A stretch of DNA of 64,000 bases, taken from Rhynochetos jubatus (lineage: Eukaryota; Chordata; Aves; Eurypygiformes; Rhynochetidae). Made by a program: the position numbers and the translations under genes. Numbering within the stretch: the stretch's first letter is position 1; the number at the start of each line of letters is the position of its first letter. Under the pieces are notes generated by a model. That model saw only the letters and a program-made list of their open reading frames with translations. It did not search any database and was not told where the DNA came from. Shown in pieces: positions 35,879 to 49,200 of the stretch. Location: positions 44,218,118 through 44,282,117 of the forward strand of contig CM050653.1 of the NCBI GenBank assembly GCA_027574665.1, in the 5' to 3' direction.

Positions 35879-38800
35879 GAGCTCAGTTACATAATGGATA
35901 CCAGTGCATCTCTTTCTTCAAATGGTGAGGTTTATGCATATGACTGACAAAAAGCCACTGTACAGTCCATCTTCTAGATTAGAGGCCATCAATCTTTAGA
36001 TTGTGGTTGGTCACTTGTGTGTGCAAAGAAATTGTTTGCACTAGTATGCACACACTTAGGATGGTGCAATCAGCTGCATTTACAATGGTAGGCTTGAGGC
36101 TGATCTTCTATAAAATTATCCCCGTTATTTTATGATAGTGCAAGCCTCTTCTACAAAAGCAATATTTTGAAGTTTCCTTTTTTCCTCATAAGCTCTGTGC
36201 TCCTGAGACAATGTATGTGGAACTATAGATATAAGCAAGTCCCCAGTGACATGAGTTCTAACACTGATGGGATTAGATTAACTTGGTGCAATTCTGATTC
36301 TCATTACGAACCCTGTCAGAAAGCTGGATTCATGTTGTGCCATTTTCTGTCCTCATTACCGTTTTTGTCACAAGAATGAAATTTTTCATCTGTCACACAG
36401 GCTGGAAAAGACAGCAGCCTGCAACTGTATTACGATAACCTTTCTAGTGCTGTGCAGTTTGACAGGCTGTGCCTTTCTGCTTTGTTCTCTGTAATGGTTT
36501 CTCAACCTGTGCGAGGGAGAGAAGAGATGGATATCCATCTTGAGGTATGATACATGATTAATAGTTTCGTCTGTATTCAGAGGACTGCAACTTTCCAAAC
36601 TGAGATGGTTGCAAAAAGAACAGCAAATATTAGAAACATCAATACTGCTAACTCGACTCCTTTTTACTTTGCCTGTTGTCCAAAAATCAAGATGAGACTA
36701 AAAATATTAAAGTATCTAATTCATACCTGTGTTTCCAGAAATTCATGATTGCTTTGGCTTGCTTGTGTTACGTGTCTGAAGTGATAGATTTCCTCTGCAA
36801 AGCAGATAAGACCAACTGTCAGTATTTTAGAGTATTTAGCCTAAAATTTCCTACTCTTAATTTCTTCTCACTACCACAGTTTATGCCCTTCAAATTACCC
36901 TGTTTTATAAAATTCCAATCCTTTTTTTTTCTGTTTATGTCAGTAGACCAAAGAAATATAGCTGTCCTTTAATTATTCCTCACACACTCTGTGATGAAAA
37001 TTTGAACAAAGGCTATTTAAACAGATATCCTTCATTTTTATCTCGTATTTGTAATATCTCCTGACCTCTATTTAGAAGAGAAAATAATTCATGGTTCTAT
37101 GTCTATATCCTCCCTGTGGTGATATCCTGATCACACTATCTGCATGATGAGGGTGTGTGATAAAACTGCTTCTGTAAGGGCTCAGTAGCAGAAAGATGCT
37201 AGGATGGTGCATACTGAAGTTAATATATTTTTGCCTGAGTGAGAGAGCTGCTCAAGTGCAGATGCCCAAAGGGCTCAGCTGTAAACATAAGTGTTAATAT
37301 ACAGCAGTGCTTTTATAAGAAAAGGGCAGGAACCACAATGTATGCCTTCTTGGAGACAATATTTATGGGAGAAATTTCTTGTGATGCACCCTTTTAAATA
37401 ATAATAGCTGACTCTTTCTTCCCCTTTTCGCCTTCAGAAATGTATGGACTGACTAAATGACACTTTCCTAAACTGCTCATCCCATCCACAATCTGCTGTA
37501 AGAATGTGCCACATCACACAGGACATTATTCAAAGGTCACTGGGCTTCATAAGTTTGTTTGTCAAGGTGATTTGTGTAACTAATCTTTTGTGAACAAAGT
37601 AGGCTCTTGGAGATAAACTCAGTTTTCTCGCATTTAAATGTAACAGGCGTACCTGCTCATGGAATAAATATGTCTAAAAGCATTTCTACAGCAAATGTGA
37701 AAATATGGAAAAATTTCCGTCATGCGAAATCCTTTCTTGTAAAGGCCTTTTCAGAAACAAAGGGGTTATGAAACGTCTCTCTCACTGCTCCTAAATGTTA
37801 TGGAAGTGCACCTTTACATGAAGACATCTGGAACATAAAGTTCAACTAAATCACTGGAGACTCCATCATAAATGCAGTCTATTTAAACATGACCTTACAT
37901 CAGTGAGCCCTTGAACCTTGCCTGCTGGCAAGCAAAGCCACATTCCTGCTATCTCTTATGCTGTCAGAGCTGTGTAGCTTACCCTGGTAATGATTCTGCC
38001 CCTTCCCATTTTTGTGCAGTTGTTTTTCTCTTTTGTTAATGGAATGCCAGCTTCTTTTCGTAGCTGCCCTGAAGGCTGGCAGCATCACTCAGTATGTCTT
38101 TGTCCTTCCTGTTCCTGCACAGGAAAATCTAGCGAATTGAAATTTTTTTCAATACTTGTCTTAATCCAGTAAATCATATTAGAACAAATGGAGGGGGATA
38201 ATACCAGCAAAAAGAACATCAGTAAATAGTGAGATTTCACCCCAACATTAAAACCAATTAACCAAACACCACCTACACTTAAAGAAACCTAGCCAGACTC
38301 TACTACTCCTGTAATAGATATTTACTCTTCAGTGTGTTTTAGTTAAATCGTGAAGTTAAGACAAAAGAATGTGCTTAAAACACACAATTATTCTGATCCA
38401 TTTCATTATAATGTATAGCATCGTCTGAAAGCCCTCATGCTTTCTTTACTTCAAAGATGTTATGTAGAAATTGGGCAGTAAAAGCTGAGTCCATGAAGTC
38501 AATGAGGTTTTACCAGGAATGGCTTTTGGTCCATTTTCCTTGTAGGTACTCTTGAACTATTAACCTTCTGTTTTGCTTGATTGTTCAGTAAATGAAAAGG
38601 TCTTATGAAGGATCCTAATCTCTGCAGAGGAGTAGCTAAAATGACAAAGCAATTGTAAATGTATGCTTAAAACTGGGGAATATATAAGTGTGCAGCAGGT
38701 AGGGGAGTGGGGGAAAGCAGGGAAAGGAATGGTTACTATCAGTTTGTCCAAGTGACTTGGGGTCTTGTAGAAAGAGTATTTTTTTTTTTTTTTAGTACCT

Positions 38801-40617
38801 CTTGCCCTGCAACAAAATATGAGCTAGCTGCAGTGTACAGTCTTCATTTGCATCTGAGAAGCTATGTGTTGTTTCTCAGACATGTCAGGACTTTAAGATT
38901 CTTTTCCTCTCTTTTTCCTGATCTCCTTTATCAGTCTGTAAAGTGCTTGTGGAATATTAAGAGGCACTTAGAGCCTTGTTACCTTGATAATTTCCCTTTA
39001 GGACAGGATGCATCTACTTGGAAAAGCAACAGAAACACCATACCAAACAAACCAAGACAACACAGCGGAAGTTAGGTGACAAAATGAGAGAGCTTTATTG
39101 TCTGAGGAAGGCAAGTGCCTGATTTTGTTTATAGGGATGTGTATCACTACGAAGTCTATTACTGATCCGTTATGGGAAAATGTTGAAGTACCTATCATTA
39201 TTTTACTGGCCTACTGTTTTTGGCCCTTGTTTCTCCAGCTTTCTAAGACTGTTTCTCTCCTTTACCCTATGGCAGATTTCATGATGGAGAGAACTCTTAG
39301 GTAAGAAGAGAATTGATCTTTGCAGCTTCAGTTTTTCTGGGAAGATGAAGTTGGAGTGGGAGGTGCACCATTTATTTTTCTCTTTTTCATTGTCCAGTTT
39401 CTGTCTTGCTGTGAGACAGTATTATGAAAAACTTGTGCAGACTCAGGTTTCCATAGGTTATAAAACAAAATACAAAAAAGCAACAAAATAAAAATCAAAC
39501 CTAATTTCTAATCAGCTCTGACTAGCGTGTGACTGAAGAAGTACCAACACTGTGCTGCTAGTCAGGGATGTTCTTGCAGTCAGCTCCTATACTTCAGAGA
39601 ATCAGAATAGTCTGAAAATTCCTGCTTTTAAATCCATCCAAATCTGTGGCGTGCTTTGGGAATGCTTAAGAGCACAGTTGTATATTCAAATATAGCTTTA
39701 GTGAATAGACATGACACTTAATTGAAAATCAGATTTAGAAAAGGATGTAGGTAAATGTCTGTGCAGACTGAAAGAGTTTTTTAAGTTCTTGTGCTTGGCC
39801 CTCAGAAGTAATGTCACTTCAATTAAAAAAAAAAAAAGCTGAACTCTTATGTAGGGTTAAAAAAGGAACTGATTTTGCTTACTTGCCTCCCTTGATGCGT
39901 CATTGTTTAATTGTCATGATTCATAATTTTTGTGTCTATATTAAACCATTGCTAAGTGCCCGCATTACTGTGTTTTTTGTGGTTTTTTTTAACTGAAACT
40001 GTAGCTATTGTGTTAAGAATTGGATTTTGCCTGTTGCACTCCAAATACCTTTGTGTAATTGAAACTTCATGGAAAATGTTAGAGCAGAGCCAGGCCCTCT
40101 GAGCATTTACTTTCAGACTTTGTGAAACAACATGCAGGATAATCTCAGGTATAATGAACTCATGGTTACTTAGAGTCAAGGAATATGTTATTTTCCTCGA
40201 TTTGCTAGATATTGTAAACTAAATAAAACATCTTCTGGTTTGTAAAATATGCCTAAACTGTGCAAGGTTCATAATGGTAATGAAAGAAGCCTCTGCTGGA
40301 ATGTGTGTTGTCATAACTTGTGACAGTTATTTTGGGTACTGCTCAACTCTTCAGTGATTGATATGGTGGTGGTTTCTATCTAGGTTGATTATTTGCTGTC
40401 AGAGATTTCTAAGTCAGCAAAACAAGGTGTATCCACCTAAACATCTTCCTATTTCTGAAAAATAAGTTTTCTAACAACATTTTTAGATAGGTTTTGGTTT
40501 TCTTTTTCAAATTCTGCTCTTCATTAGGAAAGAAAAAGTGTGTGATTTAGGTTAACAAGGACTTGTGAAAGAAATATTTTTGTAATTCCAATACATTTAA
40601 CACACAAAGTACTTGTG
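35879..40617. other. Unique non-coding sequence
   Basis: Nothing recognised. T15 at 38779-38793. An exon-like span at 39239-39300 is treated in the findings. A diffuse A/C-rich patch lies around 38240-38290. Confidence 0.5.
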
Positions 40618-40688
40618 CTGGTTCCAACTTAAAAGAATCATTGCTTTTGGGATCTGGTTCCAACTTGGGAGAATCATTGCTTTTGGGA
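40618..40688 (+). repeat. 36-bp tandem duplication, two units
   Basis: Unit 1 (40618-40653) and unit 2 (40654-40688, one base short) both begin 'ctggttccaactt' and end 'gaatcattgcttttggga'. They differ only at about three central positions (aaa versus ggg) over 35 bases, so the duplication is fairly recent. Confidence 0.93.
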
Positions 40689-40892
40689 GCAGGCTGCAGT
40701 TTTTCTTTTTGTCTTCACTCCATGTTCCCCAAGATGTGCGCCATTTGTTTTCCCCTTTGAAATTCTTTTAGAGGAAGAGAATAGGGACTACATGAGCTTT
40801 GGCCTTGGAAAGTAAAAATGTGATCCTGTGTTGCTAGTGTGTAGAGGACAAAAGCAGCAGTGTGGAGGCATTTAGCCACGCTTTTAAATGAT

Positions 40893-40980
40893 GCCATTTT
40901 TTGTCAGAATCCCAAACCTTTCAGGGAAAATGTTATTTTTGGCTGGTGTAACGTGGTGGTAGTATAGATACTGCTAGAGA
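40893..40980 (+). repeat. 88-bp repeat, copy 1 of a diverged direct pair
   Basis: Aligns without gaps to 42043-42130, with about 67 of 88 positions identical by my count. The best-conserved part is at the right end (GGTAGT then TAGATACTGCTAGAGA). Weaker similarity continues some 30 bp further right. Family unknown. Confidence 0.8.
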
Positions 40981-41097
40981 ACAACTGATGGATTCCATCA
41001 CATGGAAAAAAAAGTCATACTGTAATACTTCTGATTGCCAGAGTATACGATCCAAGAGGTAATAATCACAGCTAATAACCCTCATCCTCAGAGGTGA

Positions 41098-41144
41098 ATA
41101 AAATAAATTTAAAAAAAAATAAAGTAAAAAATAAATTATAATTT
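41098..41144 (+). repeat. A-rich low-complexity tract
   Basis: About 47 bp of AAATAAA-type sequence with no C and a single G. It lies between the two 88-bp repeat copies. Confidence 0.7.
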
Positions 41145-42042
41145 TGGACAGAGAAAACATTTGCAAAGGTTTTGCAAATGGTGGGTCTCACCTTTGGCAA
41201 AGATAGGCTTGTGTAAGCTGCTGAAATGGCTGGGTGGAGAGAGGAAAGGATATGAGAAGGGGAGGGGTGTATCTGAACAATTAGGCTGGCAGGAGGGGGG
41301 CAGTTGAAGGTGAAAGCATGTTAGGCATTTGGGGAAAAGTCTTGGTCCTGCTGCCCTTCTGGCAAGTCCCTGTGTCAGTGGTGCCAGTTTTGTCACCCTC
41401 ATTATTTGTGACATTCATACCTGAATCCTGAAGATGTTCCTTGTGTTAAGTTATGGTAATGCATGCTGTTCCACTGATGTAAGCACTGACTAGGGTTGCA
41501 GAAATGAACCTTTAAGGATTTCAAAGGTAAGAAATGGCCATATTTTTCTTCTTGTCTCACTGTTTTCTGACAGCTGTTACCTTGAAACAAATTTGTGGCA
41601 GACCTGAATGTTCACATCGATTTTCTTGCATTGCTGGGGGTTGCAGCTGTTAATTAGCCATCTAAAAATGGCATTTGATGGTTTCCCAAGAGATTTCTTT
41701 GCCATCGCTTCTTTTGAATGCGCTACTGAGGATGTTGTGAAGTAACCCTTCAAAACATAGCTGGTATATTAACAATTGAGATAAACTGAATATGTGTAAT
41801 TAATAGGCAGGCTAACAGTTTCATCTTGGTTTTCTACAATGAATACAAAATGAGTTAACAATTTATCTATTGTTTGCTCTGTAATTTCAGAGCTCTAATA
41901 CACTATTTAAAATGTGGCCTGCTGTTTGCATTTGTGATGAGTAACTGCAGGACAAGAGAAAGGTAAACTTAGCATGGAAGTGTCAGTTCTTAGAACCCTT
42001 AACTGACTACTTCAGCAGACAATCTGAGTCAATTAAAACCAG

Positions 42043-42130
42043 GCCAAATATTGTCATAACCCCAAATCTTTCAGAGGAAAGTTGATCTTCGATTGGCATA
42101 ACATAATGGTAGTTTAGATACTGCTAGAGA
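42043..42130 (+). repeat. 88-bp repeat, copy 2 of a diverged direct pair
   Basis: Same orientation as 40893-40980, starting exactly 1,150 bp further on. Same length and same ends (GCCA ... CTAGAGA). It could be an old local duplication or two copies of an unnamed dispersed repeat. Confidence 0.8.
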
Positions 42131-45100
42131 GCTAGTTCTTCCTCACAGGGAAAAAGTGGGGTCAGGAATATAAAATATAAATTGATTTCAGGTTTAAATA
42201 AAAGCTTTCAATTATGTAAGAATAGCTTTTATGAATTGAGAACTATGAAATTAAGTGTAATTTCTTTTTTTTTAAAACTTTCTTGATACACGTGACTCCT
42301 ACAATTGTACAATATTTGGCAAGCAAATGCTAGAAATTAACTTGAATTTTAAAATACAGTGCTGTTATATGATGTGGGAGAAGGATTCCTTGTTAGGAAC
42401 GGGTTGGTCACGTGGCCCTGGGTAAGTGCAGGATGCTCCCTGCTGCTGTATGTGCTTACTGTCAATATTCATCCACGTTGCAATTTCCATTTCAATTCCA
42501 AACCTCAAAATTGCTGTGCTCTTGTATAATACGCTCCTGGCACTAAATCATGCTACCTACTGATGTTTAGTGACCTGAATGAAATTGTTTCGATGTAATT
42601 GACTGGCATGCTTTGTGTATAGAAAGAAGTCTGCTCAGCAAAGGCTAAATTATGTTTTTAAGTCATAAAAAAGACTTGTCTATTTTAGATTTTGAAAAAC
42701 AGTGTGGGCCCATTGATTTCAACCACAAAAAGGGGTAAAATATATCAAAAAAGTACACAACCTTAAAAGCCATTGCTGTAGAATTGCACTGTACTCTTTC
42801 TCCCTGTTTTCATATTATAAACAATTTTCCTATTGTGATAGTCCTCTCTGATCAACACTGTGCTGCTCTTAACTGGGAATATAGCTTTAGTTCTCTTCTG
42901 GAAGTAGGGTAGGTATGGTTGCCTAAATGAAATGCAGTACACTGTAATAGGAACATGCAAAGTGAGCAGGTAGGGGTTATGTGGTGAGTGTATTAAAAGC
43001 CTGAACTGCATAAAAGGTTTACTGTTTAGCAGTGCAACAGTACTGTATTTAAAACTGGTTTGGAATATTTTGCTGAATTAGATTTAAATGTGCTCTGCAC
43101 TATGTGTCTTCCTATTTGGCACCTGTATTCTCAGTGCCAATGAATTCCATTATAGCCATCACAAAATGTTTTATCTTCATGAAGAAAAATAGTCAGTTAT
43201 CTGCATTTTCTCTGCTTGGGGAGGGTGTATGTATGCTCCAGCCAGAGGGAAAAACACCAGAGTAAAGAGATGGTGAAGTTATGTCATGATTTTTATCAAC
43301 TTACTTGGGAACTAGCTAATAGATGGCAAAGGTTGATTCCTCTTTCAATGGTTTTCTCTAATATTAAAAAAAATAGTCTTGCTCTTTTTCCCTCATGCAC
43401 TTCATCAAAGCTGGTCCTCTGATTGCTGTCATCCCATTGCTGGCTTTGAAGGATAATGCTGGAGAGAAGGGATTGCATGAGAGTAGGAGTCCCAGCTCCA
43501 ATTCCTACTTTCATTAGATGTATTTCTGTGAGATAACTTCTGATTGTAGCTATTAAAGGAATAGATTCCCTATGGAATGAGGGCTTACTGGACAGGTCTG
43601 TTGTTATTCAGAGACACAGAGGCTTCTGGGTGATAACCAGCTGTGTGTATGAAGTGATAAGTCACTGTTCTTCACTACTCACTGCTATGCATTCACCTTC
43701 TGGCCTTGACAGCCACGAAAGGTCTGGTAGCTCCCTTATAGAGCTCTTCAGGCTAACTTACTTGCTCTCTGGAAAAGATCCCACATCTATCTAAAATCTG
43801 CACTTTGATAATTACATCAGCTCCTGCAGAAAATCACAGTTTTTGCTCAGGAACACAGCAGTAATTGTTTTTAGTGCTTTTTGGCTACCAGTGACTGTAA
43901 GAAGTCAGTCCCTACATGGCTCATTGTCCATGTGGCTAAACATCAGCCCTGCTGACCTGGCAGTTCTCTGTAGTATGCCTCACTTAATTTCAGCAGTTAA
44001 AAAATTTGTACTGCTTAACACAGGCGAGGGACAAAATTATGTCCCTTTCCTGACTGGAGAAGTGCCAATCAGGTCTGTGTAGTTATGGCTCACTAAATCC
44101 CCTGGATGATGTCACAATTTGTGTGATTTCCTTTGCCTTCACTTTCCTTTCTGCCTCTGGGTTGGCTTTATTTTGCTTTGGGTTATGTGAGGGATTTTTA
44201 CATTCAGGTGTCAAATCTGTGTCCCATAAGTTCAGATTTTTCCTGGCTAGCCTAAGAGTGGATAGCCTTAGAGCCACTGACTTCTCTTCTAATTCTGGGG
44301 CCTGTCTTCCGACTTCAGGAAAAACTTAACGAAAGAATGCTGATGAGTATCAAACTCACCATGTTTATGTATTTTAAAAATTCAGAGGTTGTGTTATGGT
44401 ACCTCTTTATGGCTGTAAACAATTCCATTAGAGTTGTAAAGATTAATTTGTCCTGGGAGTTCCTTGGAATAGCAATGGTAACTTCATGATCTCAAACCCA
44501 TACTACTTTAAAGAAATATAAAGCTGTTAGGTATGTGTGGTGTTGGGCTCTTCTGCTGGCAAAGGTGTGCTAAGCATCTGAGGCACATGCCTATGGATAT
44601 CCTGTGTGTTAAAACAAACACAAGCATTTTGCACAAAGCCAAGACTTTCTCTAGGCTGTGCCAGTTAGGGGCCTGACTCTCGTGTGCTGTGTTTTCCCTT
44701 GAGCCTTGGCTGAGGGAAATGACATATTTATCCCCTGAAGGACTCTAAAGGGAGAAATCTGGCAGGCACCCAAAGGCCCTGAGGAGTCTGGGCTTCAGGC
44801 TTATAACTTCTCAGGTTCAATGATCATGAATCTGCTGGAACATGCGACATGTTTGCTGGGACATGTCACACGTTTTTGTCAGCAGTGTACCGTGGAGGTC
44901 GTGCACAGTTATTTCCCTTATCATTGTGTTGGAAGAAGCAGGTCTGCAGCCTTGTAGGTGATGTGGAGCCTGTGCCACACGGGCAGCATTAATGTAACAG
45001 AGAGGGAAGGAGGCACAGTCCCACCCCCTTTGCATGGTTTGCATGGCAAACCTTCCCTTGCACCGTTACCCCTCTCCCCTCCATCACCCTTGCTAATGTG

Positions 45101-46180
45101 TTTTTATTTGGAGAATTTCTCTTCTCTGCAGCCAGAGGTCACTTGGAGACACCTTATGCTAAAGGGAAGCCATCAGAACTGCTGGATCTTCATGTGCTCT
45201 CCACTAAAGAGAGAAATACTGCCTGCTGCAAGGAAAGTGGTCTCTGCTTTGGTTTATTGATGCACAGAGGTATTGACTAAAATGTTGATGTGTGGTATTT
45301 TTAAAGCAAGCTGATTACCTGAAAGCCTTCTGACAGGTACCCTATATTAGACACTAATAAAACCACAGTTTAAGTCAACCTGTTCACCAAGTGTTCCTTT
45401 TAATCCTCAGTGCCATCTTTCTTCTAAAGAGTACTTACAGGTTATACCGGTCCTTGAGTGTTATTAGGTTCTTGCAAAGTAATCTCAATTGTTTCTGCAT
45501 GCAGTTTGTACACATTTAAATCATCCCCTTAACTTGTGACGTGCAACTTGAATTAAATATATATTTCTTAAAATGTAAGTAAAAGATGTGTTTTGTCTCT
45601 CCTGTCAGTTTTCTGTTTATGATATTAATCTCACAAGTGTGCAAAAATCCAAGTACAACTCTCCCATAGTTCAGGCAGAAAAGATTCTCCTGGCAAGATG
45701 ATATGTGAGGCTATGATTAACGGAAATGGGGCTGATTCAGATTTTCTGATTCTGATTTCAGATTTTCTTCTCTTTTCCCTTCACCTTCCAAAGACCAGAA
45801 GTTGTGCCTGGGGAGTCCACTAATGAAAGCTTTGCAGACAATGAAATAGCAAGGATAGTGGGTCAGTAAACTCTTTAAATAATCTCGCTGTAGTTTACCT
45901 GCCGTTAATGTTAAGGCCTTGTTTGGTCTGTAGGTTTGTGATTGTGCAATCTATAACTGGCCCTACTTCCTCAAATCTGTATCTGTCTCCTCAAATGTAA
46001 CTAAAGTCTGCATTTGTACTGTTTTCTCCGGTTACATGTTTGGCACCTAGACTCTCTTCTGTGACCTTTTCAGGTTATGATTTTTTGACTTTGCACACAT
46101 AAAGATAGCTTACATTCTCTCTGTGAAGTCACTTTACTATTTACACAATTTCTGTTGCTGGATTAATAATTCCCACCCCG
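42131..46180. other. Unique non-coding sequence
   Basis: No gene or transposon recognised. A short imperfect 21-bp tandem repeat lies at about 44833-44874 and contains two CATG-centred half-sites resembling a p53 element. Confidence 0.5.
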
Positions 46181-46202
46181 CCCCCCCCCCCCCCCCCCCC
46201 CC
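46181..46202 (+). repeat. Poly-C run, 22 C, in a C-rich block
   Basis: Twenty-two consecutive C preceded by 'tcccaccccg' and followed by 'ggccccac', so C-rich sequence spans about 46171-46209. No transposon recognised around it. Confidence 0.92.
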
Positions 46203-49200
46203 GGCCCCACAAAAGAAAAAGGGATAAATTTTCCTGATCCTATCTTGCATTGCAGCTCTCAAATAAATCTTGTGCTGTGATTTTTCTAGTTTTATTAATG
46301 CTTGTTTATTAATTCAGCCCTATAGTTTCTGCATGTCTTGTTTGGTTTGGTTGCTTTACTGCCACTTGACTATGACTAAAGGTAAAAATGCCACCCTTGT
46401 ATTCTTGAATGGAAGAAGCTTGTCTTCACAATTCTCTATTCCTGTCAAGTGCAAGCACACACACCACTAAAATTCACGTCCCAAGGAAAGCAGGACATGT
46501 TCCTTCTTTAGCAAATATAGGTTTTCTAGGAAAATTTAGAATGACAATGTGTTAGTTACTACTCAGATGAAGCTTTCAGTCCTGTGGATGTGTGTGGCTC
46601 TAGTGGCCTCTTGTGTAAAGGTATTAACAGTTATGTTTGACATGCATGACACCAGAATAATTAAATTTTTCACTGCTATTTTTTTTTCCCGTTCCTTCTC
46701 TTTCTGTCTGTTTTTCAAAGGAAAAGGATTATTCTACTCTGGTAGGTCCTTTGCTCTCTTTCTTTGTATTGTGTTGCTTAAAGGCAGTAGTGGATGGACA
46801 TACTAAAGCATGGTCAGTTAGCTCATGGCAAAGTCCAGCTTTCCACAGTTAGATGCCTAAGAGAAGAAGTAGTTCAAAGCCATTTTTTTCTAGTTCCCAC
46901 CTATGTTATGGTTTCATTTTTACATCAGATCAAGTCATAAACATGATCAATTCTGTGTATGTTATTCATGTGCATCCAACTTGTGGAGGTACTTTATTGT
47001 CCAGTTGCCTGCTGATAGAAGTCCACAGAAGCTGGGGAGATGTGCTGGCTGTACAGCTTTCCTTTATCAGAAACCTGTTGTTCTCCTTTAGTACTTTTTA
47101 TTTGTCTGGCAAAAAAGCCGAGCCATAGACATCCACTTTTGCACTCAGTTTCTAATCATATGCCTGTACAAATGAAAATGCTTACTTTCACCCACGTTAG
47201 TCTGTTAACTTCATCAACTTCCACATGTAAGTGTATAGGTATTGGTGAGAACTGCACTGTAGATTTTTTTTAACCTATTTTAGTTCACCTCTATAACTTG
47301 GATACTATTGAGAAATATATAGAACAACTATTGTCCTGAGAAAAATATTTTGGAATGGAGCTTACACATACAGGGTGTAAGAGAACAGTGGAGAACATAA
47401 AAAAAAAAATTACTTGGAACAAACATTAAAGAGAAATGAATAACTGTTTGGAATGATCTTAAGGAAAGAATTTTTATGACAAAGAACTAAATTAAACAAA
47501 GTCCCTTTATTCCTCCTTGTAAGTACTTTAGGTGTCAAGCTCCTTTTAGTGTCTAAGATGGTCTCATTCTTTTCAAATACAAGTGACTGAGAGGACAGAG
47601 AAAAGACAGATTATAGGCAAAATGATGTCCAAAATGTCAGACAATGAGGATCACTTCAAGGCAGTAATGAATTAAAATACTTTTCCATCTCCTAACATTC
47701 TGCAGCTTAATATGTACCTGCATTCAGTGGTAAAAAAAAATCAAACCAAACAAAACCCCTCATAAAATGAAACACCACAGAGTCATACAAAAGTAAGATT
47801 TATAGGAAAATAGCAACCTTCTAAGTTACTACTTCTTTTCTTCCCCAAAAGCTGGGACTGAAAACTAGGTCAACAAGCCCATGTAAATAGCTTATTCCAC
47901 AGTGTGGTTTAAATTAGTGCTAGTGGCAAGTGTATGAAGTGCTGTGTGTTTTGGTTTTTATAGCATGTTGGTTAAATTTAGAATTGTTCGAAATGGCTGT
48001 TATACACAAGCCTCCAGGCAAAAACTCAGATCTTTCAGTCAGTGGACTTTGTTGTTGTTTTTAAATACCTATAATATGTTGGCATTGTATTTGTAAACCA
48101 GGTGTTTTATCTGAACATTAGAGTAATGAGCGCTAATGTTAATATGGTGGTGGAGCCTCTTGAGCTAAAGAGCTACAATTTCGTCTCACAGGGAAATGTG
48201 TTTATGTGCACGTGACTCTTATTCCTAGTTTTGTCTAGGAATTCCTCCAGAACAGTGATTTTAATCTAGAGACAAGCCGAAACCTTTAAGTGTTACTGAA
48301 CAGAACTGCCCTTGTAAAGTTATTTATTAATGATAGGTCAGGCAGCTTCGATCAGACAAATGGACCGAGATGAAAGAGTGATTGTAGGCAAGGAAATGGC
48401 TTTTGCAGGAGTTCTGTTCTTGCTTCAAAAGTCATTCTTTGGCTTGCAGTCTCCCCCTCTGTCTCTTGAGAACTGCCAGGAACAATTCTGGCCCTGAAAT
48501 TCAGAGGTACGTAGCGCCAAGGTGAGGGGAGAGGTTTCCAGCCCAGCTAGAAATCTTTCTCTGTTCCTCCAGCTTTTGTTGCTGTGCAGCAGAGGGTTCT
48601 CATTTGAGCACTGACTGTGAACATACCAGCAGAGCTGAGTGAATAATGAGGAAATCTACTCACTAGTGTTTTGACAATTGCTAAATAGAGTTTTGCTTAG
48701 ATCATGTTTGTACCTATTTTATCTGCTGTGGAGCTTTCTGTGAAAAGCCGTGGGAGTGAAGTGTTTGCTCAAAAGAATACTTGCAGGGTACTATTTCTGG
48801 ACTGTATTCATGATTAATTTAATCAGAACCCAGTTTTTCTTATTGTAAAAGTAGCTGATTAATTATTACGTCATAAGTGAGGAAACAGAAACAGAGAATA
48901 AATCAATGTGTTACATTTCAGCTTATTCTTTTTCAGAGCTCTACATAATTCAGCTGCAGCAGCTTGTCTTCAGTAGCTTTTTTTGTATCCTTCTCTCCTA
49001 GTAATGATATCCTTGTCACAGTCTCCCTCCTGCCCTACTCTTGTATGCCATTGTATTTTATGTAGGTTCTCATTCTGCTTTCATTGTGAAGTATGTAAGT
49101 ACCTTGCAAGCGTATGGTATGTGAGCTGACTAGCATCCGTCATATTTCGCTCGTTCCTTCCCTACATGAAGAATTAGATACTTAGTAGGAGTGCTTTGTT

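Noticed and set aside
38238-38300. A/C-rich stretch that could be mitochondrial-derived
   Set aside because: No mitochondrial gene text recognised. The base composition alone is not evidence.
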